A stretch of DNA of 64,000 nt from Caballeronia mineralivorans PML1(12). Lineage in GTDB: Bacteria > Pseudomonadota > Gammaproteobacteria > Burkholderiales > Burkholderiaceae. The position numbers and the translations under genes are program-made. A model generated the notes under the pieces. That model searched no databases, was not told the origin of the DNA, and worked only from the letters and a program-made list of their open reading frames with translations. Positions 9,036 through 18,440 of the stretch are shown here, in pieces (position 1 is the stretch's first letter; the number at the start of each line of letters is the position of its first letter). The stretch spans positions 1 through 64,000 of the forward strand of contig NZ_AEJF01000176.1 in the NCBI RefSeq assembly GCF_001028175.1, in the 5' to 3' direction.

Positions 9036-9809
9036 CTACAGGCCGGTAGTCGCGCCGGGAGACTCGGTGGCGAAACGATCGGCGAAACCGTACGAGTCCG
9101 GATCGATACGACGCATTTCTGCTTCGATCCAGCGCTCCACGCGCAGGTTAACTTCTTCCGGCGTGAGGCCTGTCGTGTCGATCGGACGACCGATGGACAG
9201 TGTGACTATACCCGCATATTTGAGAAACGATTTCCGCGGCCAGACGTGCCCGGCATTGTGCGCGATCGGTACGACAGGCGCGCCCGTCTCAACGGCGAAA
9301 CGCGCGCCGCCCGACTTGTACTTGCCTTGCTGGCCCACGCGCGTGCGTGTGCCTTCGGGGAACATGATGACCCATGCGCCTTCGGCCATGCGCTCGCGTC
9401 CTTGACGTGTCACCGATGCAAACGCGTCCTTGCCCTGGCGCCTGTCGATATGAACCATCTTCAACATGCCCATGGTCCAGCCGAAGAACGGCACGAACAG
9501 CAACTCGCGCTTGAACACATAGCAGAGCGGACGCGGCATCAAGGCGGGGAACGCGAGCGTTTCCCACGCGGACTGGTGCTTGGACAACAGCACGGCAGGG
9601 CCGTCGGGGAGGTTCTCCAAACCTTCGATCCTGTAGCGGATGCCGTTCAGGTAGCGCATCACCACGATCGATGACTTGCACCAGTACGCGGCCATCCAGT
9701 AGCGTTTCTCAGCGCTCATGAACGGAAACGCGATGAAGCATGCACACGCGTACGGCACCGTATACAGCGCGAAATAAACCATCAGCAACAACGAACGAAT
9801 GAAGCGCAT
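9036..9809 (-). CDS. plsC: 1-acyl-sn-glycerol-3-phosphate acyltransferase
   Basis: This enzyme acylates lysophosphatidic acid at position 2 to make phosphatidic acid at the inner membrane. The 257-residue protein has N-terminal membrane segments and the acyltransferase motif HQSAWE (78-83, the His-x4-acid pair). The FPEGTRTR motif (150-157) binds the glycerol phosphate. It lies between gmhB and the YgjP-like gene, all on the minus strand. Confidence 0.93.
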   Translation of the reverse strand: MRFIRSLLLMVYFALYTVPYACACFIAFPFMSAEKRYWMAAYWCKSSIVVMRYLNGIRYRIEGLENLPDGPAVLLSKHQSAWETLAFPALMPRPLCYVFKRELLFVPFFGWTMGMLKMVHIDRRQGKDAFASVTRQGRERMAEGAWVIMFPEGTRTRVGQQGKYKSGGARFAVETGAPVVPIAHNAGHVWPRKSFLKYAGIVTLSIGRPIDTTGLTPEEVNLRVERWIEAEMRRIDPDSYGFADRFATESPGATTGL

Positions 9810-9857
9810 CGGCTTGAATAAGTCTTATGTGATGTGACGAAAGACCAGAGCGTCAGC

Positions 9858-10421
9858 TCAGTCGTGATCTGCGGCGAGGAAGTCGAGCGCGAAGGTGCGC
9901 AGGTCGGCGTGTACTTTTGTATTCGGCGGCAGATTGCCCCCTGCCAGCGTTTTCTGTCCCTTGCCCGTCAGCACCAGATGCGTCGCGAAGCCGAGCGCGG
10001 CACCGGCTTGCAGATCGCGCAGCGAGTCGCCGACCACTGGCGTGCCTTCGGGATCGATCTCGAAACGCTCCACGATCTGCTGCAACATGCCGGGCTTCGG
10101 CTTGCGGCACTCGCACTCGTCTTCCTGCGTGTGCGGACAGAAAAACACCGCATCGATGCGGCCACCTACCGCCGCCGCCGCCCGGTTCATCTTTTCATGC
10201 ATGGCGTTGAGCGCGGCCATGTCGAAGAGACCACGGCCGATACCCGATTGATTCGACGCGATCGCCACGCGATAGCCGGCCTGGTTCAAACGCGCGATCG
10301 CCTCCAGACTGCCGGGTATGGCAACCCATTCATCGGGCGATTTGATGAACGCGTCGGAGTCGACGTTGATCACGCCGTCACGATCGAGGATCACCAGTTT
10401 TCTGTTTGCGTTGGTCGGCAT
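9858..10421 (-). CDS. gmhB: D-glycero-beta-D-manno-heptose 1,7-bisphosphate 7-phosphatase
   Basis: GmhB is the HAD phosphatase of ADP-heptose synthesis for the LPS inner core. The nucleophile motif ILDRDGVIN supplies the two aspartates (D13, D15). A GmhB-type zinc loop is visible as CPHTQEDECECRKPKPGM, and VVGDSLRD is the last HAD motif. The ATG at 10421 gives 187 residues (MPTNANRK). An alternative ATG at 10433 overlaps the glyS stop as TGATG, which would couple translation. Neither has a strong Shine-Dalgarno, so coupling to glyS is likely. Confidence 0.93.
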   Translation of the reverse strand: MPTNANRKLVILDRDGVINVDSDAFIKSPDEWVAIPGSLEAIARLNQAGYRVAIASNQSGIGRGLFDMAALNAMHEKMNRAAAAVGGRIDAVFFCPHTQEDECECRKPKPGMLQQIVERFEIDPEGTPVVGDSLRDLQAGAALGFATHLVLTGKGQKTLAGGNLPPNTKVHADLRTFALDFLAADHD

Positions 10422-10432
10422 GGTGTGGCGCA

Positions 10433-12532
10433 TCAGGCGGCAAGCTTCGAAATGTCCGCGACGCAATTCATCTGCTGATGCAGTGCGCCGAGAAGAGCCA
10501 GGCGGTTGCTTCGCAGCGCCGGATCTTCGGCGTTCACCATCACGTCGTTGAAGAAGGTATCCACGGCATCGCGCAACGCGGACAACGCGGAGAGCGCTTC
10601 CGTGTAGTTGCGTTCGGCCAGTTGCTTTTGCACGACTGGTGCGACTTGTTCGAGTTGAGCGTAAAGCGCCTTCTCGGCTGCCTCTTGAAGCAGGGCAGGC
10701 TGCACGCTGAACGGCACGCCCTCCGCCGACTTCTTCAGGATATTCGAGATGCGTTTGTTCGCCGCAGCAAGCGATGCGGCTTCGGGCAGCGAAGCGAATT
10801 CACGAACGGCATCCAGACGCGCGACGATGTCGTCCAGACGCGCGGGGTTCAGGCTCAGCACCGCGTCGATTTCAACCGCATTGAAACCACGCTCGCGCAG
10901 CACGCCACGCAGACGGTCCATGAAGAACGCGTAGATGGCATCGGTTGAATCGGCGACTTGCGGCATGTCGGCGAATTGCTTTTGCGCCGTGCGCAGCAAA
11001 TCGAACAAGTCGATGGCAAGGCGCTTCTCCAACAAGATGCGCAGCACGCCAAGCGCGTGACGCCGCAACGCGAACGGATCTTTCTCGCCGGTCGGCTGCA
11101 AACCGATGCCCCAGATGCCGACGAGCGTTTCCAGTTTGTCGGCCAAGGCAACGGCGCTGCTCACGCCGGTGGACGGGGTTTCATCGCCGGAAAAACGCGG
11201 CTGATAATGTTCCGAACACGCGAGCGCGACTTCTTCGGGCTCGCCGTCGTGGCGCGCGTAGTACGTGCCCATCGTGCCTTGCAATTCGGGGAATTCACCG
11301 ACCATGTCGGTGATCAGATCGGCCTTCGCGAGCAGGGCGGCGCGCTTCGTGACCGCCACGTCCACACCGATCATTGGCGCAATCTCGCCGGCCAGCGCTT
11401 CAAGCCGCTTGACGCGTTCCAACTGCGAACCGAGCTTGTTGTGATACACGACGTTCGCGAGCAGTGGCACGCGGTCGGCGAGGCGTTTCTTCTTGTCCTG
11501 CTCGAAGAAGAACTTGGCATCGGCGAGACGCGGACGGACCACGCGCTCGTTGCCTTCCACAATGTCGCCCGGCGTCTGTGTATCGATGTTCGACACAATC
11601 AGGAAACGCGAACGCAACTTGCCATGCTCGTCAGTCAGTGCGAAATACTTCTGGTTCGTCTGCATGGTCAGGATCAGGCACTCCTGCGGTACTTGCAGGA
11701 ACGATTCGTCAAAACGGCACTGATACACAACCGGCCATTCGACCAGCGCATTCACTTCGTCCAGCAGAGACTCGGGCATGACCACGCGATCTTCGCGCGC
11801 GAATGCCTGCAACTGCGTGCGGATGGATTCGCGGCGGTCGTCGAAATTCGCTACAACCTTGCCCTTCGAGCGCAGCGTTGCAGCGTAGTCGTCGGCGTGC
11901 GTGATCGCGACAATGCCTTCTGACATGAAGCGATGACCCAGTGTGGTGTCGCCGGAATCGATGCCGAGCGCACTCACCGGCACGATATGACGGCCATGCA
12001 ACGCGATCAGTCCATGCACCGGCCGCACAAACTGCACGCTGGTGCCGTCGGGCCGCTGATACGTCATCACCTTCGGAATCGGCAACTTGCTGAGCGTTTC
12101 TTGCAGAGCGGTCTGCAGACCTTCAGCAAGCGTTGCGCCGGGCGCGGCGTAGCGCAGGAAGAACGCTTCGGCTTTGCCGTCCTGAGCGCGTTCGAGATCG
12201 GCAATCGGAAAGTCGGGGAAACCCAGCGCCGCGAGTTTCTTCGCGAGCGGTGCGGTGGGCTGGCCGTCTTTATCGAGTGCGACGGAAACCGGCAGCACTT
12301 TCTCGCGCACTTGCCGTTCCGGCGCGACCGCACGCACGTTCTTGATAAGCACAGCGAGACGTCGCGGCGTGGCGTATTTTTCGAAACTCGCTTCGCCTTC
12401 AATCAGATCTCGGGCGGCAAGCCGCTGCACGATACCTTCGGCAAACGAGGTGCCCAGGCGCGCGAGCGCCTTCGGCGGAAGTTCTTCGGTCCGCAGCTCG
12501 ACGAGCAGCGATGCAAGATTGGATTCGGTCAT
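10433..12532 (-). CDS. glyS: Glycyl-tRNA synthetase beta subunit
   Basis: This is the tRNA-binding and editing-like subunit of the bacterial alpha2beta2 glycyl-tRNA synthetase. The 699-residue length matches the family. The N-terminus LVELRTEELPPKAL and internal YQCRFDESFLQVP and EGNERVVRPRLADAKFFFEQD are characteristic. The ALRRHALGVLRILLE segment belongs to the HD/anticodon-binding region. It starts 18 bases after glyQ and is probably co-transcribed with it, since both subunits are needed together. Confidence 0.97.
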   Translation of the reverse strand: MTESNLASLLVELRTEELPPKALARLGTSFAEGIVQRLAARDLIEGEASFEKYATPRRLAVLIKNVRAVAPERQVREKVLPVSVALDKDGQPTAPLAKKLAALGFPDFPIADLERAQDGKAEAFFLRYAAPGATLAEGLQTALQETLSKLPIPKVMTYQRPDGTSVQFVRPVHGLIALHGRHIVPVSALGIDSGDTTLGHRFMSEGIVAITHADDYAATLRSKGKVVANFDDRRESIRTQLQAFAREDRVVMPESLLDEVNALVEWPVVYQCRFDESFLQVPQECLILTMQTNQKYFALTDEHGKLRSRFLIVSNIDTQTPGDIVEGNERVVRPRLADAKFFFEQDKKKRLADRVPLLANVVYHNKLGSQLERVKRLEALAGEIAPMIGVDVAVTKRAALLAKADLITDMVGEFPELQGTMGTYYARHDGEPEEVALACSEHYQPRFSGDETPSTGVSSAVALADKLETLVGIWGIGLQPTGEKDPFALRRHALGVLRILLEKRLAIDLFDLLRTAQKQFADMPQVADSTDAIYAFFMDRLRGVLRERGFNAVEIDAVLSLNPARLDDIVARLDAVREFASLPEAASLAAANKRISNILKKSAEGVPFSVQPALLQEAAEKALYAQLEQVAPVVQKQLAERNYTEALSALSALRDAVDTFFNDVMVNAEDPALRSNRLALLGALHQQMNCVADISKLAA

Positions 12533-12550
12533 TGTTATGTCGTGCTCTGG

Positions 12551-13558
12551 TCAGGCCTGATCGATATTGCGCTCGACCTTCAGCGCCGGCGCCCACGCGG
12601 GCTTGGCGGCATCTTGTGCGTCGGTGGTGAGTCCGGCCGCGGCGTGTACGGGGTTTCCGAGCATCGGGAAACCGAGCGCCTCACGCGACTCGTAATAGCC
12701 CTTCGCGACCGCACGCGACAAATCGCGAATCCGGCCGATATATGCCGCGCGCTCCGTCACCGAAATCGCGCCGCGCGCGTCCAGCAAGTTGAACGTGTGG
12801 CCGGCTTTCAGCACAAGTTCGTATGCGGGCAGCGAGAGCTTCGCGTCGATCATCTTCTTCGCTTCGGCTTCGTAGCTCGTGAAGAACGTGAACAGCAACT
12901 CGACGTTCGCGTGCTCGAAGTTGTAGGTGGATTGCTCGACTTCGTTCTGGTGATAAACGTCGCCATACGTCAGGCGTCGAAGTTCGCGGCCGTTCGGGGT
13001 GTCCTCTTCCCATTCGGTCCACACGAGGTCGTAGACGTTCTCCACTTTCTGCAGATACATGGCGAGTCGTTCGAGACCGTACGTGATCTCGCCCAGCACC
13101 GGCTTGCAGTCGATACCGCCAACTTGCTGGAAGTACGTGAACTGCGTGACTTCCATGCCGTTCAGCCAGACTTCCCAGCCGAGACCCCACGCGCCGAGCG
13201 TTGGGTTTTCCCAGTCGTCTTCCACGAAACGCACGTCGTTCTGCTTCAGGTCGAAACCGAGCGCCTCGAGCGAGCCGAGGTACAAGTCCAGGATGTTTTC
13301 AGGCGCGGGTTTCAGCACCACTTGGTACTGGTAGTAATGCTGAAGGCGGTTCGGGTTGTCGCCGTAACGGCCGTCCTTCGGACGCCGCGATGGCTGCACG
13401 TATGCCGCGCGCCACGGTTCCGGGCCGATGGCACGCAGGAACGTGTGCACGTGCGAGGTACCCGCGCCGACTTCCATGTCGATCGGTTGAAGGAGCGCGC
13501 AACCCTTGTTATCCCAATAGGATTGCAGCGTCAGGATGATTTGCTGAAAAGTGAGCAT
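12551..13558 (-). CDS. glyQ: Glycyl-tRNA synthetase alpha subunit
   Basis: This is the catalytic class II subunit. From the ATG at 13558 (MLTFQQIILTLQSYW) the product is 335 residues. The open frame extends further upstream, but the extra residues are Arg/Pro-rich, and family members start with TFQ. Class II motifs are visible, including GAGTSHVHTFLRAIGPEPW, AYVQPSRRPKDGRYGDNPNR and LGAWGLGWEVWLNGMEVTQF. It heads the minus-strand cluster glyQ-glyS-gmhB-plsC. Confidence 0.97.
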   Translation of the reverse strand: MLTFQQIILTLQSYWDNKGCALLQPIDMEVGAGTSHVHTFLRAIGPEPWRAAYVQPSRRPKDGRYGDNPNRLQHYYQYQVVLKPAPENILDLYLGSLEALGFDLKQNDVRFVEDDWENPTLGAWGLGWEVWLNGMEVTQFTYFQQVGGIDCKPVLGEITYGLERLAMYLQKVENVYDLVWTEWEEDTPNGRELRRLTYGDVYHQNEVEQSTYNFEHANVELLFTFFTSYEAEAKKMIDAKLSLPAYELVLKAGHTFNLLDARGAISVTERAAYIGRIRDLSRAVAKGYYESREALGFPMLGNPVHAAAGLTTDAQDAAKPAWAPALKVERNIDQA

Positions 13559-13737
13559 GAATGCCTTTGAAGCGTGCCTTCGAAGCTTGGGCCGTGTGCC
13601 GGCGTGCCTTCGAAGCGGACCGGAAAAATGCACCGGCCGGAGGGCTAAAACGTTGAATTTTAGCGGGAATGAGGGGCTTGTGCGACTTTCCGGAGGCGAA
13701 GGGCGGGCCATGGGCCGTTCGGCCGGCAAAACGGCTG

Positions 13738-14208
13738 TTATCCGCCGAGTCGTTTCGTCATGGGCACGCAATCCATCGTGAGGCCGCGCGGCGAGCGGTA
13801 TTGCGCGATCTCTTCGCCTTCGAATCCGAGCGAGCGATAGAACGGCGCGGCGTTCAGCGTGGATTCGAGCCTGAGCTTCGGAAGCCCGTGCGAGCGCGCG
13901 AGTGCTTCCAGATAGCGGACCATTCCCGCACCAATGCCGCGTTTCATATACGCAGGATGGACGAAAATTGCATCGATTTTGCCGGTCGTGAGGTCGATCA
14001 TGCCGGTGCCCACCACACGCTCGTCCACCGTCGCCACCAGGAAGCGCTCTTCAACGGCATCGGCGAATGCTCTGGACGCCACGCCGCCCGTCCATTGTTC
14101 GAGCTGATCCAGCGGATACGCGAGCGCGCATTCGCTCATCACGGCGGCGCGGCGGATGTCCCAGGCGGTTTGCGCCTCTGCTCGCACGGCTTTGCGGATC
14201 GTGAACAT
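13738..14208 (-). CDS. GNAT family N-acetyltransferase
   Basis: This is a small acetyl-CoA-dependent acetyltransferase of about 156 residues from the ATG at 14208 (MFTIRKAV). GNAT features are the acceptor beta-strand IDAIFVHPAYM, the CoA-binding KRGIGAGMVRYLE (Q/R-x-x-G-x-G/A type) and the late NAAPFYRSLGF motif. The start is eight bases after the lnt stop; the frame is open further upstream, but those residues lie inside lnt. The acceptor is unknown. It is probably translated from the corC-lnt transcript. Confidence 0.88.
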   Translation of the reverse strand: MFTIRKAVRAEAQTAWDIRRAAVMSECALAYPLDQLEQWTGGVASRAFADAVEERFLVATVDERVVGTGMIDLTTGKIDAIFVHPAYMKRGIGAGMVRYLEALARSHGLPKLRLESTLNAAPFYRSLGFEGEEIAQYRSPRGLTMDCVPMTKRLGG

Positions 14209-14215
14209 GGCGGGT

Positions 14216-15922
14216 TTAGCGCTTCTTTCGACCATTGTCGTCAGGTTTGTTGCGGCCATTTTTGCCCGGCGCGAATGCAAATCCGAACGCCAGCAGCAAC
14301 AGCGACACCACGATTACCGTCATGTTGCCGCTCGTGACATACGGCGTGCGGCCGGACGTGCCCTGGACCGTGGCATCGAGCGAACCCACGGTGTACACGG
14401 GCAACCGTGCTACCACAGTGCCGTTCGCCGCGATCACGGCCGTCGTGCCCGTATTGGTCGAGCGCAGCATCGGCCGTCCGGTTTCGATCGAACGCATGCG
14501 GGCCATTTGCAAATGCTGATCCAGCGCGATGGTGTCGCCGAACCACGCAAGATTCGTCGAGTTCACCAGGATGCCCGCGGGCGCTTCCTGTTCGCGAATC
14601 GTCCGCGCGATCTCTTCGCCGAAAATGTCTTCGTAGCAGACATCGAGGGCAATCGGCTGGTTGCGCACGAAGAACGATTTCTGCACCGGCGGGCCGCGCC
14701 CGAGATCGCCGAGAGGAATGCCCATGAGCGCCACGAACCAGTGGAAACCCGTCGGCACAAATTCGCCGAATGGCACGAGATGATGCTTGTCGTAGCGGTA
14801 CACATCCTTCTGGTTCGGCGTGATGCCGAACAGGCTGTTGGTGTAGTCGGTCGCGCGGCCTTCCGCGTTGACGCTCACGCCAATAGCGCCGAACAGGATG
14901 GATGAGTTGGTGGTGTCGGAGAAATTGCGTAGCGCGAGCGCCAAGTCCGGGGGCACCTGGACGGCCAGGATCGGCAATGCAGTTTCCGGCGTGACAATGA
15001 GGTCCGCAGGCTTCTCGGTGATCAGCTTTCTATACAACGCCAACGACTGATCCACGCCTGCCTGCTCGAACTTCATGTCCTGCTTTACGTTGCCTTGAAG
15101 CAGCCGGACGGTGAGAGGCGCGTTCGCCGGGATCGTCCATTCGACCAGCGACAGCAACATGCCGGACACAAGCACCACCGCCGCCACGATGAACGGTGCA
15201 TAGCGCGCGCCCTTTGACGTCGACACGGCGCCGTGTCGAACGGTATAAAACCCCTGCACGAGCAACGCCGCCACGAGCCCAAGCGCCCAGCCAACGCCAT
15301 ACACGCCTGCGACAGCGCCGAAGCCTGCCAAAGGGCCATCGACTTGAGCGTAGCCGCTCGCAAGCCACGGGAAGCCGGTGAACACCAGGCCGCGCAGCCA
15401 CTCTCCAAGCGCCCACGCGCTCGCGAATGCGAACGCGCCGTGCCAGGTCGGCACGAAACGCGGCTCGTCGGCGGGCACGGCAGCGGAGGAACCATTGTCG
15501 TCATAACGCGCACGGCCCGCGCACAGCGACCACACGACTGCGCTAAGCGCCGGATAGATCGCGAGGTACATCGAAAACAACGCGACGGCCGCGGCCGCTA
15601 GCGGCGCAGCCATCCCGCCGAAATCATGCATGCTGACATACAGCCACCACACGCCCGTCACGAAGTTGCCGAACCCAAATGCCCAGCCCGTCAATGCCGC
15701 ACCTTTCCAGCCATTGGTGCGCGTGAGCCACGCGAAGAACAGCGTGAAGATCACCAGTTCGACCCAGCCGCCATGTGGCGTGGGGGCGAACGAAAGTGTA
15801 TTGGCCGCACCGAGGACGGCCGCGACGAGGTAATGCCAGAACGGCAGGGACCGGGCCGCGCCGGCAGCGGATGGCTGCCGGGTACCGCGCCGGAAGGTGA
15901 AACGAGACGAAGAGTCGGCCAT
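14216..15922 (-). CDS. lnt: Apolipoprotein N-acyltransferase
   Basis: Lnt adds the third acyl chain to the N-terminal Cys of lipoproteins at the inner membrane. The 568-residue protein has an N-terminal block of membrane segments (about 28-265), a periplasmic nitrilase domain (about 270-520) and a final membrane helix. The catalytic triad is visible: E313 (TPETALP), K379 (RYDKHHLVPFGE) and C429 (DVCYEDIFG). It follows corC on the minus strand, the same pairing as in E. coli, although a gap of about 200 bases separates them. Confidence 0.96.
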   Translation of the reverse strand: MADSSSRFTFRRGTRQPSAAGAARSLPFWHYLVAAVLGAANTLSFAPTPHGGWVELVIFTLFFAWLTRTNGWKGAALTGWAFGFGNFVTGVWWLYVSMHDFGGMAAPLAAAAVALFSMYLAIYPALSAVVWSLCAGRARYDDNGSSAAVPADEPRFVPTWHGAFAFASAWALGEWLRGLVFTGFPWLASGYAQVDGPLAGFGAVAGVYGVGWALGLVAALLVQGFYTVRHGAVSTSKGARYAPFIVAAVVLVSGMLLSLVEWTIPANAPLTVRLLQGNVKQDMKFEQAGVDQSLALYRKLITEKPADLIVTPETALPILAVQVPPDLALALRNFSDTTNSSILFGAIGVSVNAEGRATDYTNSLFGITPNQKDVYRYDKHHLVPFGEFVPTGFHWFVALMGIPLGDLGRGPPVQKSFFVRNQPIALDVCYEDIFGEEIARTIREQEAPAGILVNSTNLAWFGDTIALDQHLQMARMRSIETGRPMLRSTNTGTTAVIAANGTVVARLPVYTVGSLDATVQGTSGRTPYVTSGNMTVIVVSLLLLAFGFAFAPGKNGRNKPDDNGRKKR

Positions 15923-16125
15923 GGATTACGGGGTCGGCAGAAAGTGAGCAAATGACAAAGCGTGACCGGCGCTCGTCATTTCATGAGTGGACGCGAGATG
16001 CCTGCGCAGCCGGTAGGCCATTGGCGGTTGACGAGTAGTGTGCACACGCTGTGTTACAGGCTTGAGGAGACCCGCTCAGGTCGGCTCAGTGGCGTTCGAG
16101 CGCGTTGAAATGTACTCAATCGTGT

Positions 16126-17028
16126 TCAATCGCGCTCGTCGTCGTTGTCGCGCGAGTGGCCGTCGAGCGGGTTTGTGTTGGGCGCGCGCCGCACGCGCAG
16201 CACGTGGATCTGGCGGGCGTCGCCGCGCAGAATCTCGAACACGAAGTCGTCGATGCGTACCTTCTCGCCACGATGCGGCACGCGTCCAAACCGGTGCGTG
16301 ACCAGCCCGCCGATGGTGTCGACTTCGTCGTCGGAATAATGGGTGCCGAACTCTTCGTTGAACTGCTCGATACCGGTCAGCGCCCGCACGCGATGGCGCC
16401 CATCCGGCGTTGCAATGATGTTGCCGGCTTCTTCGTCGAAGTCGTATTCGTCTTCGATGTCGCCAACAATCTGTTCCAGCACGTCCTCGATCGTGATCAG
16501 TCCCGCCACGCCGCCGTATTCGTCCACGACGATGGCAATGTGATTCCGGTTCACGCGGAAATCGTGCAGCAACACGTTCAGGCGCTTCGATTCGGGGATG
16601 AACACAGCCGGGCGCAACATGCCGCGGACGTCGAACTCTTCCTCGTGGTAATAGCGCAGCAAGTCTTTTGCAAGCAGCACGCCGATCACGTTGTCACGGT
16701 TGCTTTCATACACCGGATAACGCGAGTGCGCTTTTTCGAGCATGAACGGAATGAACTGCTCGGGCGTTTCGGCGATGTTGATTGCGTCCATCTGGGCACG
16801 CGGAATCATGATGTCGCGGGCGCAGAGTTCGGAAACCTGGAACACGCCTTCGATCATGGAGAGCGAATCCGCGTCGAGCAGATTGCGTTCGTGGGCGTCC
16901 TGAAGGACTTCCAGCAATTCGTCGCGCGATTCAGGTTCGTGCGAGATGAAATCGGTCAGGCGCTCGAGCAGCGTGCGCTTTTCCGGCGGCTTGTCGGTGT
17001 GTCGTCGACTGGGATAGGCGTCGTTCAT
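16126..17028 (-). CDS. corC: CorC/HlyC family CBS-domain protein
   Basis: The 300-residue soluble protein has two CBS domains (about 75-190: ARDIMIPRAQMDAI, then HIAIVVDEYGGVAGLITIEDVLE). A C-terminal CorC_HlyC domain ends around LRVRRAP. CorC is associated with magnesium and cobalt efflux, although its ybeZ-ybeY-ybeX-lnt neighbourhood also links it to envelope or ribosome functions. There is no membrane domain, as usual for the CorC subtype. Its N-terminus is polar. Confidence 0.92.
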   Translation of the reverse strand: MNDAYPSRRHTDKPPEKRTLLERLTDFISHEPESRDELLEVLQDAHERNLLDADSLSMIEGVFQVSELCARDIMIPRAQMDAINIAETPEQFIPFMLEKAHSRYPVYESNRDNVIGVLLAKDLLRYYHEEEFDVRGMLRPAVFIPESKRLNVLLHDFRVNRNHIAIVVDEYGGVAGLITIEDVLEQIVGDIEDEYDFDEEAGNIIATPDGRHRVRALTGIEQFNEEFGTHYSDDEVDTIGGLVTHRFGRVPHRGEKVRIDDFVFEILRGDARQIHVLRVRRAPNTNPLDGHSRDNDDERD

Positions 17029-17263
17029 AGTGGGGCGTGCGGAGTGTTCCGAACGCTAAATTACGGAAAGTTAAGAATACACCAAGGAAATAACGCGCCA
17101 ATTCAAGCCCGGCGCGAAGACGTTCAAATCGCGTGAAAACATCGTAACTGATAAATATGGGCCGAGTATGTCGAGGCGGTGACGTTGGCCTGTTGGCCAG
17201 AAGTCGGACGTTCACCACGCATTCAGATCAGTTTTATGCGCATTTTTAAAGCGCTCGTCATGC

Positions 17264-17941
17264 TCATTCCTGCGACGAATTTGCATCCCGGCAGCAGCGC
17301 TGCAACAACGCTTCAAGTTGCCGGTCCGGCATGCCGCATTCGCGCAGCGCCATGACCGTGCGGCTGACGTAGTCGAGTGTGGTGCCGTATCGGCCGGTCG
17401 CGCAGCCGAGTACGTGGCGCACCATCGGGTCGGCGAGCTTGCCGGTGTAGGTCGACGCCTCACGCCGCATCACGAAGGCCAGCGCCTCCACGCGGCGGCC
17501 GTCTATCAGCGTGCACGGCAGCCACGCCACGCGGTAAGAATTCATGGCCATTTCACGCCGCCACAGCACCTCGAGGTGCGGCTCTGCGCCCTCGGCGGCG
17601 AGCCGGAACGCCATGCCCGAGCACGAACCGCCGCGATCCAGCGCCAGTACGAGGCCGGGCTGCTCCGGTGTGCCGCGATTCACGCGCGACCACAAATACA
17701 GTCCACGATGGTATCCATGCACCTTGCTGCGCACCGTTTCCACGGCGGGCAAGCCCGGGTTCCAGATCAGCGAGCCATAGCCGAACAGCCAGAGATCCGC
17801 CTTGCGATCCCACTGCGCCAGCGCTTTTTCACGCGACGCGGCGAGCTCATCGTCGGTGAGAAGGCGCGACTCCCCAAAGACGGGAGGGTAATGGTCTGGA
17901 ATCTGCGCAGGCAGTTCGGAGGAGGACGGATCGTCAGTCAC
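17264..17941 (-). CDS. ChaC-like gamma-glutamylcyclotransferase
   Basis: The 225-residue protein carries the gamma-glutamylcyclotransferase fold signature LFGYGSLIWNPG (52-63) and YHRGLYLWSRVNRGTPEQPG. This matches the ChaC family, which cleaves glutathione to 5-oxoproline and Cys-Gly. The start is three bases from the ybeY stop codon, so it is likely co-translated with ybeY. Its position between ybeY and corC breaks up the ybeZ-ybeY-ybeX-lnt order known from E. coli. Activity on glutathione is inferred from family only. Confidence 0.88.
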   Translation of the reverse strand: MTDDPSSSELPAQIPDHYPPVFGESRLLTDDELAASREKALAQWDRKADLWLFGYGSLIWNPGLPAVETVRSKVHGYHRGLYLWSRVNRGTPEQPGLVLALDRGGSCSGMAFRLAAEGAEPHLEVLWRREMAMNSYRVAWLPCTLIDGRRVEALAFVMRREASTYTGKLADPMVRHVLGCATGRYGTTLDYVSRTVMALRECGMPDRQLEALLQRCCRDANSSQE

Positions 17942-17944
17942 GGC

Positions 17945-18412
17945 TTAATCGGGCGGTAGCGGCAAATAAGGATCGGTGAAACCGAGCTTCTGCATGATGC
18001 CCGTTTCGATCGATTCCATCTCTTCCGCTTCTGCGGAATCTTCGTGATCGTAGCCCTGGGCATGCAGCGTACCGTGCACGATCAGATGCGCGTAATGCGC
18101 GGCAAGCGGCTTGTTCTGCTCGCGCGCCTCGCGTTCCACCACCGGGCAGCACAGCACCAGATCGCCCGTGACCGGATCGTCTTCCGACTCGGCGTACGCG
18201 AACGTCAGCACGTTGGTCGCGTAATCCTTCTGCCGATACGACCGGTTCAACGTCCGGCCTTCCTCGGTATCGACGAAACGCACCGTCAGCTCGGCGTTCG
18301 CGAACAGCGACGCCTTGATCCAGCTAGCCACCGTTGCGCGAGGCAACAGCGCCTTGTGTTCAGGGAACGTTTTAGCGGCGGGGAACTGCAGCGTCAGCGC
18401 AAGTTTGGGCAT
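17945..18412 (-). CDS. ybeY: Endoribonuclease YbeY
   Basis: YbeY is a zinc-dependent RNase acting in 16S rRNA 3' maturation and 70S quality control. From the ATG at 18412 (MPKLALTLQF) it is 155 residues. The zinc motif HGTLHAQGYDH contains H113, H117 and H123. The open frame runs upstream into the phoH end, but those residues are not family-like. It is preceded by phoH and followed immediately by the ChaC-like gene. Confidence 0.96.
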   Translation of the reverse strand: MPKLALTLQFPAAKTFPEHKALLPRATVASWIKASLFANAELTVRFVDTEEGRTLNRSYRQKDYATNVLTFAYAESEDDPVTGDLVLCCPVVEREAREQNKPLAAHYAHLIVHGTLHAQGYDHEDSAEAEEMESIETGIMQKLGFTDPYLPLPPD

Positions 18413-18440
18413 GCGGGGTTCGGGCGAATAAGTCGGGCGA

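Noticed and set aside
10958..13570. Long plus-strand open frames opposite glyS and glyQ
   Set aside because: They are antisense to well-conserved synthetase subunits with no independent support.
13559..13771. N-terminal extension of GlyQ
   Set aside because: The 71 extra residues are Arg/Pro-rich and unlike any GlyQ start; MLTFQQ is the family start.
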